Below, one piece after another: positions 5,999 through 6,164 of a stretch of DNA of 6,164 nt. A program made the translations under genes and the position numbers. The notes under the pieces were generated by a model. It did no database searches, was not told where the DNA came from, and saw only the letters and a program-made list of their open reading frames with translations. This DNA is from Ferrimicrobium sp. Lineage in GTDB: Bacteria; Actinomycetota; Acidimicrobiia; Acidimicrobiales; Acidimicrobiaceae. The DNA lies in assembly GCA_027365375.1 (NCBI GenBank), contig DAHXNM010000097.1, positions 1-6,164 of the forward strand, given 5' to 3'. Numbering within the stretch: the first letter of the stretch is position 1; each line of letters begins with the position of its first letter.

Positions 5999-6164
5999 GA
6001 GTTATCATCTGCTGCAATCGAGAAGCTAACACGAGTTGGCGACGTTTTCACAGCATTATGAGAAATTAGCGCAAATATACCCACCACCAGGATGTTTAGC
6101 ATCTGGTAGCGAAAAGCGCCAGAATCGGTGTTCAACATTCCTATGGGGAGACTGTCGGCCGAGG
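5999..6164. other. Leader region at the right edge, no gene seen
   Basis: Sequence upstream of the secreted-protein gene. The minus-strand frame stays open to 6138 but has no SD at the first Met and would bury the signal peptide inside a longer protein. No RNA gene or repeat was recognised. The promoter of a divergent gene to the right could lie here but cannot be shown. Confidence 0.4.

Noticed and set aside
5971..6138. 56-residue upstream extension of the secreted protein
   Set aside because: It would move the signal peptide to the protein interior and run through the palindrome and ribosome site; no SD at Met 6138.
1..6164. CRISPR array, rRNA genes, or a complete insertion sequence with both ends
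   Set aside because: No regularly spaced repeats and no rRNA-like sequence were seen. The only transposase gene is cut by the left edge, so its ends cannot be defined.

Overview
The window most resembles chromosome from an actinobacterium (Actinomycetota). The evidence is the moderately high GC by eye, GTG starts, a GTGA stop/start overlap, and three protein types I associate with that phylum: a two-gene recombinase/transposase unit, a PLPPPG-containing hypothetical protein, and a Sec-exported Gly/Ser/Tyr-rich small protein. The genus cannot be read from the sequence. All five genes I can support lie on the minus strand, so the window reads biologically from right to left.

Right to left the layout is as follows. 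(1) 5971-6164 is the leader of a secreted protein, with an 18-bp palindrome 10 bp from the start codon. (2) 5308-5970 encodes a 220-aa exported protein with a clear signal peptide and two cysteines, followed directly by a hairpin. (3) 3897-5081 encodes a 394-aa protein with a strong Shine-Dalgarno (SD) sequence; its C-terminal third carries motifs of an uncharacterised actinobacterial domain. (4) 2728-3896 is about 1.17 kb with no convincing gene; it holds short repeats, palindromes and weak small ORFs. (5) 2254-2727 encodes a coiled-coil plus winged-helix DNA-binding protein. (6) A hairpin at 2202-2246 separates it from 1174-2121, a tyrosine-recombinase-like protein that keeps both catalytic arginines and a tyrosine but lacks the usual histidines. 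(7) Its stop codon overlaps the GTG start of a DDE transposase-like gene (1-1177), which runs off the left edge. That transposase frame is open for 392 codons except for one TAG at codon 55.

The left third (1-2727) is best read as a mobile or mobile-derived module: a small DNA-binding protein, a degenerate tyrosine recombinase, and a translationally coupled DDE transposase that is probably inactivated by one nonsense codon. The sequence shows no functional link between this module and the two right-hand genes. The most interesting points are the coupling of two different recombinase chemistries, the isolated stop codon, the hairpin covering the recombinase's possible upstream start, and the Fur/Zur-like palindrome at the secreted gene.
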